From Spirochaetota bacterium (GTDB taxonomy: Bacteria; Spirochaetota; Spirochaetia; Treponematales; UBA12059), in NCBI GenBank assembly GCA_018262985.1, contig JADFDI010000011.1, forward strand, positions 1 to 64,000: 64,000 bases of DNA, read 5' to 3'. Positions 1-7,954 of this stretch are shown one piece after another (the first letter of the stretch is position 1; each line of letters begins with the position of its first letter). The notes under the pieces were generated by a model, which ran no database searches, had not been told where the DNA came from, and saw only the letters and a program-made list of their open reading frames with translations. The position numbers and the translations under genes were made by a program.

Positions 1-81
1 GAAGGTGATGATCATCTGGACGAGGTCCCCCGAGGGGGCGGCGGCCTGGAGAACGTTCAGGCCGGGAATAAGCGTGAACAT
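1..81 (-). CDS. yajC: YajC-like preprotein translocase subunit, N-terminal fragment
   Basis: Only the first 27 codons are in the window; the gene continues past the left edge. The ATG is preceded by a good ribosome binding site (AAGGA) on the minus strand. The visible peptide starts MFTLIPGLNVLQAAAPSGD and runs into a hydrophobic stretch (VQMIITF). A short Ala/Gly-rich head followed at once by one membrane helix is typical of YajC, the small SecDF accessory protein. This identification rests on the shape of the N-terminus only; any single-span membrane protein could look like this. Confidence 0.4.
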   Translation of the reverse strand, partial: MFTLIPGLNVLQAAAPSGDLVQMIITF

Positions 82-245
82 GGCGGGTTCCTTACGGGCG
101 AAAGATTGCCGCTAAAGTACCACGCCGCCCCCGGAGCCGTCAATCGCGCCGTTTCCACGGCCGGACGGCCCGGGAATCGCGAACCGCGGATGAGGTCGCC
201 CGCCGAAGGCGGACGCCTCGCCCGCGGCATCCTTCGGCTCGAAGG

Positions 246-522
246 CTACTTCGTGATCAGGGTGCCGGCTTTCCCGTCCACGCGCCGGCCCTGCGGGCCG
301 GACGGCGACGAGCGCCGGAATGGCGCTCGTCGATGCCAAGGAACCTCGCCGCGGTCGACGGGGTCCTTACTTCGTGATAAGCGTCCCGGCCTTCCCGTCC
401 ACGCGCCGGCCCTGCGGGCCGGACGGCGACGAGCGCCGGGATGGCGCTCGTCGATCGCAAGGAACCTCGCGGCCGTGGACGACCGATTACTTCGTGATCA
501 GAGTGCCAGCCTTGCCGTCCAC
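246..522 (-). repeat. Tandem array of the carbamate kinase gene tail (3 copies, about 120-base period)
   Basis: The last 11 codons of the carbamate kinase gene, encoding VDGKAGTLITK and a stop (487-522), occur again at 367-402 and 246-281 on the same strand. All three encode exactly the same 11 residues followed by a stop, but with different codons (for example GGC/GGG/GGG, ACT/ACG/ACC, CTG/CTT/CTG). Copy spacing is 120 and 121 bases. The spacers hold two hairpins each: GACGAGCGCC/GGCGCTCGTC around a 5-base loop, and CCGGCCC/GGGCCGG. No start codon with a ribosome binding site serves the extra tails, so they are not separate genes. Confidence 0.85.
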
Positions 523-1428
523 GGCCGCGAGGGCGTGGTCGAGGTCGGTGATGACCACCTGCTTGCCGCCGCGCTTGACGAAGTCGCAGGCGGCCTCGAT
601 CTTCGGGCCCATCGAGCCCTTGGGGAACTGTCCGTCGGCGTGGTGCTTCTCGGCCTCGGCCACGGTCATGCGGTCGAAAACCTGCATGTCGGGCTTCTTG
701 TAGTTGATGGCCACGCGGTCGACGCCGGTCAGGATCAGGAGCTCGTCGGCCTTGAGCAGGTTGGCGAGCAGGGCGGACGCGCGGTCCTTGTCGATGACGG
801 CGTCGACGCCGACCACGGTGCCGTCGGCCTTGCGCTCGACGGGCACGCCGCCGCCGCCCACCGCGATGACGATCTTGCCGTTCTCCACGAGCTCGTGGAT
901 GACGTCCTTCTCGACCACGTCCTTCGGGAGCGGCGAGGCGACCACGCGGCGGTAGCCCCGGCCCGGGTCTTCCTTCATCACCCAGCCCTTGGCGCGGCAG
1001 GCGTCGAGCTGGGCTTCCTTGAAGAAGGGACCGACGTACTTGGTCGGGTTCTTCATGGACGGGTCCTCGGGATCGACCACCACCTGGGTGACCACGGTGA
1101 CGACGTCCTTCTTGATCCCCTTGAGCGCGAGCGCGTTCTGGAGCGACTGCTGGAGCATGTAGCCGATCGAGCCCTGGGTGTCGGCGACGATGACGTTGAG
1201 CGGGCTCGGGGGCACCTGGGACGAGCCGGCCTCGTTGCGGATCAGCTGGACGCCGGCCTGCGGGCCGTTGCCGTGGGTCAGCACCACGCGGTGCCCTTCG
1301 GCGATCATGCCGACGATGGCCGCCATTGACTTGCGGGTGTTCTCGAACTGCTGCTCGCTGGTGCCTTCCGCGCCCTCTTCGATGAGGGCGTTGCCGCCGA
1401 GCGCGACGACGATGGTCTTCCTGCTCAT
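487..1428 (-). CDS. arcC: Carbamate kinase
   Basis: 313 residues, the usual length. The enzyme interconverts carbamoyl phosphate plus ADP with carbamate plus ATP, normally as the ATP-yielding last step of arginine deiminase, agmatine or purine/allantoin fermentation in the cytosol. Amino-acid kinase family signatures are clear: VALGGNALIEEG at the N-terminus, VVLTHGNGPQ near residue 50, AVGGGGVPV near 200 and DKDRASALLA near 225. The ATG is chosen because it begins the conserved fold; a much longer open frame upstream is a GC-rich artefact overlapping ispH. No ArcA or ArcB partner is nearby, so which pathway supplies carbamoyl phosphate is unknown. The 3' end is followed by two extra copies of its last 11 codons. 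Confidence 0.95.
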   Translation of the reverse strand: MSRKTIVVALGGNALIEEGAEGTSEQQFENTRKSMAAIVGMIAEGHRVVLTHGNGPQAGVQLIRNEAGSSQVPPSPLNVIVADTQGSIGYMLQQSLQNALALKGIKKDVVTVVTQVVVDPEDPSMKNPTKYVGPFFKEAQLDACRAKGWVMKEDPGRGYRRVVASPLPKDVVEKDVIHELVENGKIVIAVGGGGVPVERKADGTVVGVDAVIDKDRASALLANLLKADELLILTGVDRVAINYKKPDMQVFDRMTVAEAEKHHADGQFPKGSMGPKIEAACDFVKRGGKQVVITDLDHALAAVDGKAGTLITK

Positions 1429-1485
1429 GTCGAACCTTCCTTGTGGACCCGCGCGCGGCTCGTGATCCGCGGCCGGGGAGCGTCG

Positions 1486-1515
1486 ATTATATGAAGGTTT
1501 TCGCAAACGCGGCAA
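1486..1515 (-). promoter_or_regulatory. Predicted promoter for carbamate kinase gene
   Basis: On the minus strand TTGCCG (1510-1515) and a perfect TATAAT (1486-1491) are 18 bases apart, about 58 bases before the ATG. It is one of the few AT-rich spots in the region. Confidence 0.6.
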
Positions 1516-1526
1516 GCCGGTCGCGC

Positions 1527-1556
1527 TTGCGCCCCTTGGAGCGCCGGGGCTATCAT
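1527..1556 (+). promoter_or_regulatory. Predicted leaderless promoter for ispH
   Basis: TTGCGC (1527-1532) and TATCAT (1551-1556) with an 18-base spacer. The -10 box ends 7 bases before the ATG at 1564, so transcription should start at or next to the A of the start codon. No Shine-Dalgarno sequence is present. Confidence 0.55.
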
Positions 1557-1563
1557 CATCGAC

Positions 1564-2409
1564 ATGATCGTAGTACGCGCCCGGGTCCTGGGGTTCTGCG
1601 CCGGCGTGCGCCGCGCCGTCGACATGGCGCGCTCGGCGGCGCTCGCCGAGCCGGACCGTCCCGTCTTCACCCTCGGTCCGCTCGTGCACAACGCGCGCGC
1701 CGTCGCCTCGCTCGCGGAGCACGGCGTCAAGGTGCTCGGCGAGGACAGCCTCGACGCGCGGCTCGCGGGCTCGGTGCTCGTCATCCGCTCGCACGGGGCG
1801 CGGGCCGAGACCGCCGAACGGGCGAAGGAGCTCGGCGCCACCGTGCTCGACGCCACCTGTCCGCGCGTCGTGGCCAGCCAGCGGCGGGCCGCCGACTTCG
1901 CCGCGCGCGGCTGGTCCGTGGTGCTCGTCGGCGACAAGGGCCACGGCGAGATGGTCGCGGTCGCCTCGAGGGCTCCCGGCGCCGCCGTGATCTCCACCGC
2001 GGCCGAGGCCGAAGCCCTCGAGCTCGCAGGCCCGATCGGCGTGATCGCCCAGACCACCATCAAGAAGGAAGAGTACGAAGCCATTCTCGAAGTCCTCTCC
2101 CGCCGCCACGCGGTGGTCGAGGCGGCCGACTCCATCTGCCCCGCCACGCTGGAACGCCAGGGCGCCCTCGGCGAACTGCTCCGGCGCGTCGAGGCCGTGG
2201 TGGTGGTCGGCGGGAAGGACAGCGCCAACACGGGCCGCCTCTACCGGAGCGCCGTGGAGGCCGGCCTGCCGGCATGGCACGTCGAGGGGGCGGCGGAGCT
2301 GCCGCCCGAGGCCTTCCGCTTCGAGCGCGTCGGCCTGACCGCCGGCGCCAGCACCCCCGACGAAGTGGTGGACGAGGTCGCCGAGGCGCTGGCCCGCGGG
2401 AAGGCGTGA
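1564..2409 (+). CDS. ispH: 4-hydroxy-3-methylbut-2-enyl diphosphate reductase
   Basis: 281 residues, standard for IspH (LytB), the iron-sulfur enzyme making IPP and DMAPP in the last step of the non-mevalonate isoprenoid pathway. The three cluster cysteines are present: Cys12 (LGFCAGVRRAV), Cys99 (DATCPRV) and Cys192 (SICPATLERQ). Diphosphate-binding residues are recognisable at LVHN (42), RSHG (77) and GHGE (127-129). The usual GHPE motif reads GHGE here, but the catalytic Glu is kept. The gene overlaps the following sensor kinase start by four bases (GTGA), so the two are probably co-transcribed. Confidence 0.95.
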   Translation: MIVVRARVLGFCAGVRRAVDMARSAALAEPDRPVFTLGPLVHNARAVASLAEHGVKVLGEDSLDARLAGSVLVIRSHGARAETAERAKELGATVLDATCPRVVASQRRAADFAARGWSVVLVGDKGHGEMVAVASRAPGAAVISTAAEAEALELAGPIGVIAQTTIKKEEYEAILEVLSRRHAVVEAADSICPATLERQGALGELLRRVEAVVVVGGKDSANTGRLYRSAVEAGLPAWHVEGAAELPPEAFRFERVGLTAGASTPDEVVDEVAEALARGKA

Positions 2410-4145
2410 AAACGGACCGCCGCCGCCCGCGCTATGTGTGGCGCGTGCTCGCGGCCTTCCTCGCCGCGGCCCTCGCGCCGGTCGGCTTGGTGGCGGCGCT
2501 CGTATCCTCCGTGGCCGGTTCCGCGCTCGACCGCGCCCTCGAGTCGCGGGGCGCAGAGGCCGTCGCCGCCTTCGCCGGGCGCGGCGACGCGCTTCTCGCG
2601 GGTCTGGAGGCGGCGTTGGAGGCGGCCTCGCGCGATCCGATCCTGCTATCGTGGTTCGAAGGCGGCCATGCCCCCGCGATCGCGGCCGAGGCCGTGCAAC
2701 GGCTCAACGAAATCGCGGCGGCCTCGGACGCGCGCTGGTCGCTCGCCCTCCTCGACATCGCGCAAGCGCGCGCCATCGGGACGCACGCCCTCCCCTCGGA
2801 CTGGGACATGGCCGCCTACGATTCCTGGGGCATCTTCCGCCGCGCGCGCGCGGCGTCGGGCGCGGCGGCGTCGGGCTCGCGGCGCCGGGTCGCGCAGGAC
2901 GGGACGATCAGCGTCATGGCCTGGGCGCGCGCCGTTTCAATCGGCGGCCGGACCGTCGGCTTCGCCGCGTCCGAACTCATGCGCGCGGGCTTCGAGGCCG
3001 CGGTCCGCGGCGCGGGCTCGGACCTGGCCGGCGCGCGCGTGGTCGACCCCGAGGGCTTCATCGCGTTCGAGCTGCGCGACCCCGCCCTCGAAGGTTCGCG
3101 CCCGGACGGATCGACGCCCGCTCCCCGGGGCGAGCGCGCCTTCGCGCTCGAGCGACGGGGCTTCACCTGGTCGGTCTCGCTGTCCGCCATGCCCGTGGAC
3201 GAGGCGGGCGGCGCCATGACGGCCATCGGGATCGCGGGAGGAGGCGCGGGAGCCCTCCTCGCGGCGCTCCTCGCCTTCGCCGCGTCCAGGGGCGTCACGC
3301 GGCCGGTCTTGCGCCTCTCGGCCGCCATGAGCCGCATCGAGGCGGGGGACCTCTCCGCCCGGGTGGTGCCCGACGGCGAGGACGAACTCGGCGCGCTCGG
3401 CCGCTCGTTCAACGCCATGGCCGCCGAGCTCGAGGAGCTCGTCCGCGCCGCCGTCGAGCGCCAGGAGCTGCTACGGAAAGCCGAGCTCCGCGCGTTGGCC
3501 GCGCAGATGGATCCGCACTTCCTCCGGAACACCCTGGCCTCCATCAAAAGCCTCGCGAAACTGGGACGCGCGGCCGAGATCTCCGACCTCGTCTCGCGGC
3601 TCGGGCGCCTGCTGAAGCCGGCCATCGAGGCGCGCACGGAGACGGCGAGCCTGGCCGAGAGCCTGGAGCGCGCGCGCGACTACCTCGCCGTCGAGCGCGT
3701 GCGCCTCGGCGAAAGGCTCGCGGTCGAGGAGGACGTGGAGGACGCCGCCCTCGGGACGGAGCTTCCCTCGCTGGCGCTCGAGACCCTGGTCGAGAACGCC
3801 CTGCTGCACGGCATCGAGCGGAAGCGCGGCATCGGCCGGCTCCGCATCGAAGCCCGCGTCCGCGACGGCGCCGCCGTCGTGGCCGTGGAAGACGACGGGC
3901 CCGGCATGCGCGCCGACGAGCTCGAATCGCTCGCGGCCACCCTGGGCGGCGAGACGGGCCCGATCCCGGAATCCGGGCGCGGCGTGGGCTTGGCCAACAC
4001 GGCCCGCAGGATACGCCTCCTCTTCGGGGCCGGGTGGGGGCTCACGGTCGGCAGCCCCGGAGGAGGAGGGTTCAAGGCGGAGCTCAAGGTACCGGCGCCG
4101 CGCCGCGGGGATTCCGCCCCGGACGCCGGCGGAGGCGCGGCGTGA
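2406..4145 (+). CDS. YesM/LytS-type sensor histidine kinase
   Basis: 579 residues from a GTG that overlaps the ispH stop. Order: N-terminal membrane helix (about 12-38), extracytoplasmic sensing region (about 40-270), second helix (about 275-297, starting GIAGGGAGALLAALLAF), HAMP segment (GVTRPVLRLSAAMSRIEAGD), then a His_kinase domain with the phospho-acceptor His371 in QMDPHFLRNTL, and an HATPase domain with the N-box ETLVENALLHG and G-box GRGVGLANTARR. The family's usual QINPHFLYNTL reads QMDPHFLRNTL. Kinases of this class pair with AraC-type response regulators and usually control sugar transporters; its partner follows with a 4-base overlap, and a sugar ABC operon converges on the pair. 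Confidence 0.9.
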   Translation: MKTDRRRPRYVWRVLAAFLAAALAPVGLVAALVSSVAGSALDRALESRGAEAVAAFAGRGDALLAGLEAALEAASRDPILLSWFEGGHAPAIAAEAVQRLNEIAAASDARWSLALLDIAQARAIGTHALPSDWDMAAYDSWGIFRRARAASGAAASGSRRRVAQDGTISVMAWARAVSIGGRTVGFAASELMRAGFEAAVRGAGSDLAGARVVDPEGFIAFELRDPALEGSRPDGSTPAPRGERAFALERRGFTWSVSLSAMPVDEAGGAMTAIGIAGGGAGALLAALLAFAASRGVTRPVLRLSAAMSRIEAGDLSARVVPDGEDELGALGRSFNAMAAELEELVRAAVERQELLRKAELRALAAQMDPHFLRNTLASIKSLAKLGRAAEISDLVSRLGRLLKPAIEARTETASLAESLERARDYLAVERVRLGERLAVEEDVEDAALGTELPSLALETLVENALLHGIERKRGIGRLRIEARVRDGAAVVAVEDDGPGMRADELESLAATLGGETGPIPESGRGVGLANTARRIRLLFGAGWGLTVGSPGGGGFKAELKVPAPRRGDSAPDAGGGAA

Positions 4146-4984
4146 GGCCCCTCATAGTCGCCGAGGACGAGGAACTGTTCCGGCGGGAACTCTGCGTCGC
4201 GGTGCCCTGGGAGGAATACGGCTTCATGCTCGCGGGCGCGGCCGAGGACGGCGAGAGCGCGCTGCGCCTCGCTCGCGAGCAGCGTCCAGCCGTGGTGCTC
4301 ACCGACGTGCGCATGCCGGGCCTCGACGGGCTCGAGCTCGTTCGCGCGCTGACCGCGGAGTTCGTGGTCGACGAGCGCCCCCTCGTCGTGCTCGTCACCG
4401 GACACGCGGATTTCGACTGGGCCCGCGAGGCGGTCCGCCTCGGCGCCTTCGACTACCTGCTCAAGCCGGTGGACGACGCGGAGCTGGCGGCCTGCATGCG
4501 GCGGGCCGCCGCGGCGCTCGACGAGCGCGAGCGCCGGTCGCGCCTCGAACGCGCCGCTTCGGGGAATCCCGCCCTGGCCCTCCTCGCGGAGAGCGCCGCC
4601 CCGGCCTCGACGGGCAACCCTTTCGCCGACCGCGTCGCCGAACGCGTCCGCGACGCCTACGTCCGCGACCTTTCGCTCGAGGAGATCGCCGCCTCGCTCG
4701 GAGTGACCGGCGGCCACCTGGCGCGGGTCTTCAAGAAGGCCACGGGCCGGACCTTCGCCGATTACCTGGCGCGCTACCGCGTGGCCCGCTCGCTCGAGCT
4801 GCTGCGCGACCCGACCCTGCGGGTCGGCGAGGTGGCCGACCTGGTGGGCTACGCGGACCAGCGCTACTTCAGCGAGCTGTTCAGGCGCCTGGTCGGCGTG
4901 ACGCCCTCGGAATGGCGCCAGGGCCGGACCGGCGGCCATGCAGGCGCGGGCGGAAGCGTCGACGGGGAGCGACCCGGGCGCTGA
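4142..4984 (+). CDS. Response regulator with AraC-type DNA-binding domain (YesN-like)
   Basis: 280 residues from a GTG inside the kinase stop (GTGA). The receiver domain (1-120) has the acidic pocket (AEDE, Asp9), phospho-acceptor Asp55 (VVLTDVRMPG) and Lys108 (YLLKPV). The C-terminal part (about 175-268) is an AraC helix-turn-helix pair: LSLEEIAASLGVTGGHLARVF and GEVADLVGYADQRYFSELFRR. The kinase just upstream is its partner. Its likely target is the convergent sugar ABC transporter operon; that is an inference from position and family habit. Compared with YesN proteins of 500 residues it lacks the long central linker. Confidence 0.9.
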   Translation: MRPLIVAEDEELFRRELCVAVPWEEYGFMLAGAAEDGESALRLAREQRPAVVLTDVRMPGLDGLELVRALTAEFVVDERPLVVLVTGHADFDWAREAVRLGAFDYLLKPVDDAELAACMRRAAAALDERERRSRLERAASGNPALALLAESAAPASTGNPFADRVAERVRDAYVRDLSLEEIAASLGVTGGHLARVFKKATGRTFADYLARYRVARSLELLRDPTLRVGEVADLVGYADQRYFSELFRRLVGVTPSEWRQGRTGGHAGAGGSVDGERPGR

Positions 4985-5032
4985 GGGTTCCGTGGCTCGG
5001 CTCGCTCGCGATCCGGAGGCGGCAGCGGCCGC

Positions 5033-6106
5033 TCAAGGACCGGCGCCCTCCACCGCCGCGACGAAGCAGGCGATGAGGGACTCGCGGCCGGCGGCCTGCG
5101 CCGCGATGTCGTAATCGATCGGCTTGACCGAGGACAGCGGCAAGGCGCCCCGCGGCGGCGGCGCGTCGCTCCTCGCGGAGCGCCTTCCGTAGCGGAACGC
5201 CGCCACGCGGGCCAGGTCGGGTCCGAGGGCGAAGTCGACGAAGGCGCGCGCCGCCTCGGGCCGCTTCGCGCCCGCCACGAGCGCGATGCCGTCGGGCACC
5301 AGGCTCGTCCCCTCGTCCGGATAGGAGAAGCGGAGGTCGGTGCCGAAGCGCAGGGCCTCGAGGGCGCCGTTCTCGAAGGAGGCCCCCACGAGGCACTCGC
5401 CGGACGCCACCGCGGCGAAGACCGCCCTCGATTCCTCGCGCAGGCGTCCGTCGAGGTTCGCGGCGAAGCGTTCCACGAAGGCCCCGCCCATGGCGGCCTC
5501 GATGGTGGCGAGCGCCGTGAAGGCCGAGCCCGAGACGCGCGGGTCGGCGAAGGCCACGAGTCCGCGAAGGACCGGGTCCGCCAGAGCCTTCCACGAGCGC
5601 GGCTCCCTGCCCGGCTCCACGAGCCGCGCGTTGTACACCAGCACCGTCGGCAGCACGCTGAAGCCGGTCCAACGCCACTCCGGATCGCGGAGCCCGTCGG
5701 GGATGACCGCGGCCTCGGGCGAACGGTAGGGCTCGAACAGGTCCGCGCTGGCGGAGAGGCTCTCGGCGCCGCCGCCCCAGAAGACGTCCGGCCTGCCCTC
5801 CGCCCCGGAGCGCAGGAGCGAAAGGAGCTCGCCGGTGCCGCCGCGGCGGACCTCGAGGCGGAGGCCGGAGCGGTCCTCGAATTCGGAGCGCGCCGCCTCG
5901 ACGAGCTCCTCCGGATGCGAGGTCCACACGACGAGGTCCGGCTCGGCCCTGGCCTGCGCGCCCGAATTCCGCGGCGCGCAGGCGGACGCCAGCGCCAGGG
6001 CGCAGGTCGCCGCGAGGACGACCGCCGGCGCGAGCGCGGCGCGCGGCGGACGGCGCGCGGCGGAGCCGGGCGCGGAGCGCGGGGCGACGCCGCCCTCCTT
6101 CCTCAT
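5033..6106 (-). CDS. Second extracellular solute-binding lipoprotein of the ABC operon
   Basis: 357 residues; the ATG overlaps the stop of the upstream permease gene (ATGA). An Arg-rich head and hydrophobic core (about 25-40) end in SACAPRN, a likely lipobox, so the mature protein is probably a lipoprotein. The body looks like the AfuA/PotD branch of type 2 binding proteins: DLVVWTSHPEELVEAA at the start, then LPTVLVYNARLV, DPRVSGSAFTALATIEAAMGG and a C-terminal LAGAKRPEAARAFVDF. It is separate in sequence from the family 1 sugar-binding protein that heads this operon. Such iron, thiamine or aminophosphonate-type proteins are not the normal partner of MalFG-type permeases; it may be an alternative receptor or feed the neighbouring sensor kinase. 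Confidence 0.8.
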   Translation of the reverse strand: MRKEGGVAPRSAPGSAARRPPRAALAPAVVLAATCALALASACAPRNSGAQARAEPDLVVWTSHPEELVEAARSEFEDRSGLRLEVRRGGTGELLSLLRSGAEGRPDVFWGGGAESLSASADLFEPYRSPEAAVIPDGLRDPEWRWTGFSVLPTVLVYNARLVEPGREPRSWKALADPVLRGLVAFADPRVSGSAFTALATIEAAMGGAFVERFAANLDGRLREESRAVFAAVASGECLVGASFENGALEALRFGTDLRFSYPDEGTSLVPDGIALVAGAKRPEAARAFVDFALGPDLARVAAFRYGRRSARSDAPPPRGALPLSSVKPIDYDIAAQAAGRESLIACFVAAVEGAGP

Positions 6107-6966
6107 TCCTTGCCCGCCGCGAACACCGCGGAACCGCCGAGGAAGTACTTCGACAGGGTGGTGAAGAGGATGAACACCGGCAGCGACGCGATGACCGCCA
6201 CCGCCATCATGGCGCCCTCGTCCGCGCTCTTCTCGGCGGCGAACTTGACGATGTAGGCGGGTATGGTCTTCATCTCCTCGCGCTGCACCACGAGCAGGGG
6301 CCAGAGCAGGTTGTCCCACTGCTGGCGGAAGGCCAGCACGGCCAGCGTGGCGGACGCCGGCCCGATGGAGGGTAGCACGACCGAGCGGAAGATGCGCCAC
6401 TCGGAGCAGCCGTCGATGCGCGCCGCGTCCACGATGTCGTCCGGGAAGCCGAGCAGGTACTGCCGCATCAGGAACACGCCGAAGGCGCTGGCCATGAAAG
6501 GCAGGATGAGCCCGAGGTACGAGTCCTGCAGCCCGAGCCGCACCACCACCAGGTAGAGCGGCACCATGACGGTCTCGAAAGGGATCATCATGGTGGCCAT
6601 GACCGCCATGAACGCGAGGTTGCGGCCGCGGAAGCGGAATTTGGCGAAGCCGTAGCCGACGCTCGCCGAAATGGCCACCGTGGTCGCCGCGACGGCGCCC
6701 GCCACGACCAGCGAGTTGAGCACGTTGCGCGCGTAGAGCCACGAGCCGTCGTTGCCGGCGAGCGCCTGCAGGTAGTTCTTCCAGCGGAAGCCGTCCGGAA
6801 TCCAGCGGTACGGGATCGACACGATGTCGGAGGCCGGCATGAACGAGGCGCTCAGCATGAAGGCGAGCGGCACGAGGATGAGCGCCGCAGCGCCGGCGAC
6901 GACAAGGCGCGCGAGGACGAAGAGGGCCAGCTCGGAAGGGCGCTTCGGTATCGACGGCTTCCTCAC
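6103..6966 (-). CDS. Sugar ABC transporter permease, MalG type
   Basis: 287 residues from a GTG that overlaps the stop of the first permease gene (GTGA). Six membrane helices are readable. The cytoplasmic EAA loop is present as DAARIDGCSEWRIFRSVVLPSIGP (shown here by its key residues D-A-A-x-I-D-G and P-x-I-G-P, about 185-210), the site that docks on the ATPase. It resembles carbohydrate uptake transporter-1 inner-membrane subunits, which form a heterodimer with a MalF partner. No ATPase gene lies in the operon, which is common in this family where a shared MsmK-type ATPase is encoded elsewhere. Confidence 0.92.
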   Translation of the reverse strand: MRKPSIPKRPSELALFVLARLVVAGAAALILVPLAFMLSASFMPASDIVSIPYRWIPDGFRWKNYLQALAGNDGSWLYARNVLNSLVVAGAVAATTVAISASVGYGFAKFRFRGRNLAFMAVMATMMIPFETVMVPLYLVVVRLGLQDSYLGLILPFMASAFGVFLMRQYLLGFPDDIVDAARIDGCSEWRIFRSVVLPSIGPASATLAVLAFRQQWDNLLWPLLVVQREEMKTIPAYIVKFAAEKSADEGAMMAVAVIASLPVFILFTTLSKYFLGGSAVFAAGKE

Positions 6967-7865
6967 AGCGCGTCCTCCCCGCCCCGCGAGGCGCGCAGCT
7001 GCAGCCACGAGAGCAGCAGCATTACCGCGAAGAGCAGCATGCTCATGGCGCTGGCGCGGCCGATGGCCAGGTCGCGCATCGCCGTGTTGTAGATGGCCAG
7101 GGTCATCACCTCGATGGGACCGGTCGGCGCGCCCGCCTGGACGAAAAGGTACTGCGTGCTGAAGGTCTTCATGCACTGGATGAGGATCATGACCGACACG
7201 AGCACCGTGGTCGGCCGGATGAGGGGCAGGGTGATCGAGAAGAAGCGGCGGAAGGGGCCGGCCCCGTCGATCAGGGCCGCCTCGTTGACCGCGTCGGGAA
7301 TCTTGCCCATGCCGGTGACGAAAAGGATGGTGAAGTAGCCGACGTACTTCCAGACGTAGACCACGATGGTGGAAATCTGCGCCATCGTCGCGTCGGCCAG
7401 CCAGCGCCGGTCTATCCCGGGCGTGCCGAAGAGCGCGTTAAGCGCCTGGTTGGCGAGCCCGCGCGGGTCGAAGACGACGAGCCAGATCAGCGCGGCCACC
7501 ACGCTCGAGAGCACGGCGGGCGAGTAGAGCGCCATCTGCGCCGGCCGCTTCCAGCCGCGAAGCGAGACGATCAGGGCCGCGAACAGCAGCGAGAGGAGGA
7601 GGAGCGGCACGAAGGCCCCGACCGCGAAGACGGCCGTGGCCCGCGCGGAATTCCAGAAGTCCTCCGACGAGAGGACGCGGACATAGTTCTGGAGCCCGAC
7701 GAATTTCGGCGCCTTGAGCGAGATGAGCTTGCGGTTGGTGAAGCTCGTCACGAAGGCGTTGACGATCGGGTACCAGGAGAACAGCGAGAAGAAGAGGAGC
7801 CCCGGGGCGACGAAGACCCAGCCCCAGCGCGCCCTCTTCCCTTCCATGCCGGACGCTCGTTTCAC
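6963..7865 (-). CDS. Sugar ABC transporter permease, MalF type
   Basis: 300 residues. I place the start at a GTG because it follows a good GGAGGGG ribosome binding site by about seven bases; an ATG six codons later has none. Six helices, with the N-terminal WGWVFVAPGLLFFSLFSWYP typical of the family and an EAA loop around residue 215 (NEAALIDGAGPFRRFF). Its start lies 89 bases downstream of the binding-protein stop, and that gap contains a GC-rich imperfect hairpin (about 7894-7944) that could keep permease expression below that of the binding protein. Confidence 0.92.
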   Translation of the reverse strand: MKRASGMEGKRARWGWVFVAPGLLFFSLFSWYPIVNAFVTSFTNRKLISLKAPKFVGLQNYVRVLSSEDFWNSARATAVFAVGAFVPLLLLSLLFAALIVSLRGWKRPAQMALYSPAVLSSVVAALIWLVVFDPRGLANQALNALFGTPGIDRRWLADATMAQISTIVVYVWKYVGYFTILFVTGMGKIPDAVNEAALIDGAGPFRRFFSITLPLIRPTTVLVSVMILIQCMKTFSTQYLFVQAGAPTGPIEVMTLAIYNTAMRDLAIGRASAMSMLLFAVMLLLSWLQLRASRGGEDAL

Positions 7866-7954
7866 GGTCGGACCCCTCCCCCTCGGAAAACGCGGGCGCC
7901 GCCCGGCCGGTCCCGATGGACCCGAAAGCGGGCGGCGTCCCGATCGATGCAAGC

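Noticed and set aside
1429-2280. N-terminal extension that would make carbamate kinase 597 residues
   Set aside because: The extension is antisense to ispH, crosses a TATAAT promoter and contains only low-complexity residues; the ATG at 1428 starts the conserved fold.
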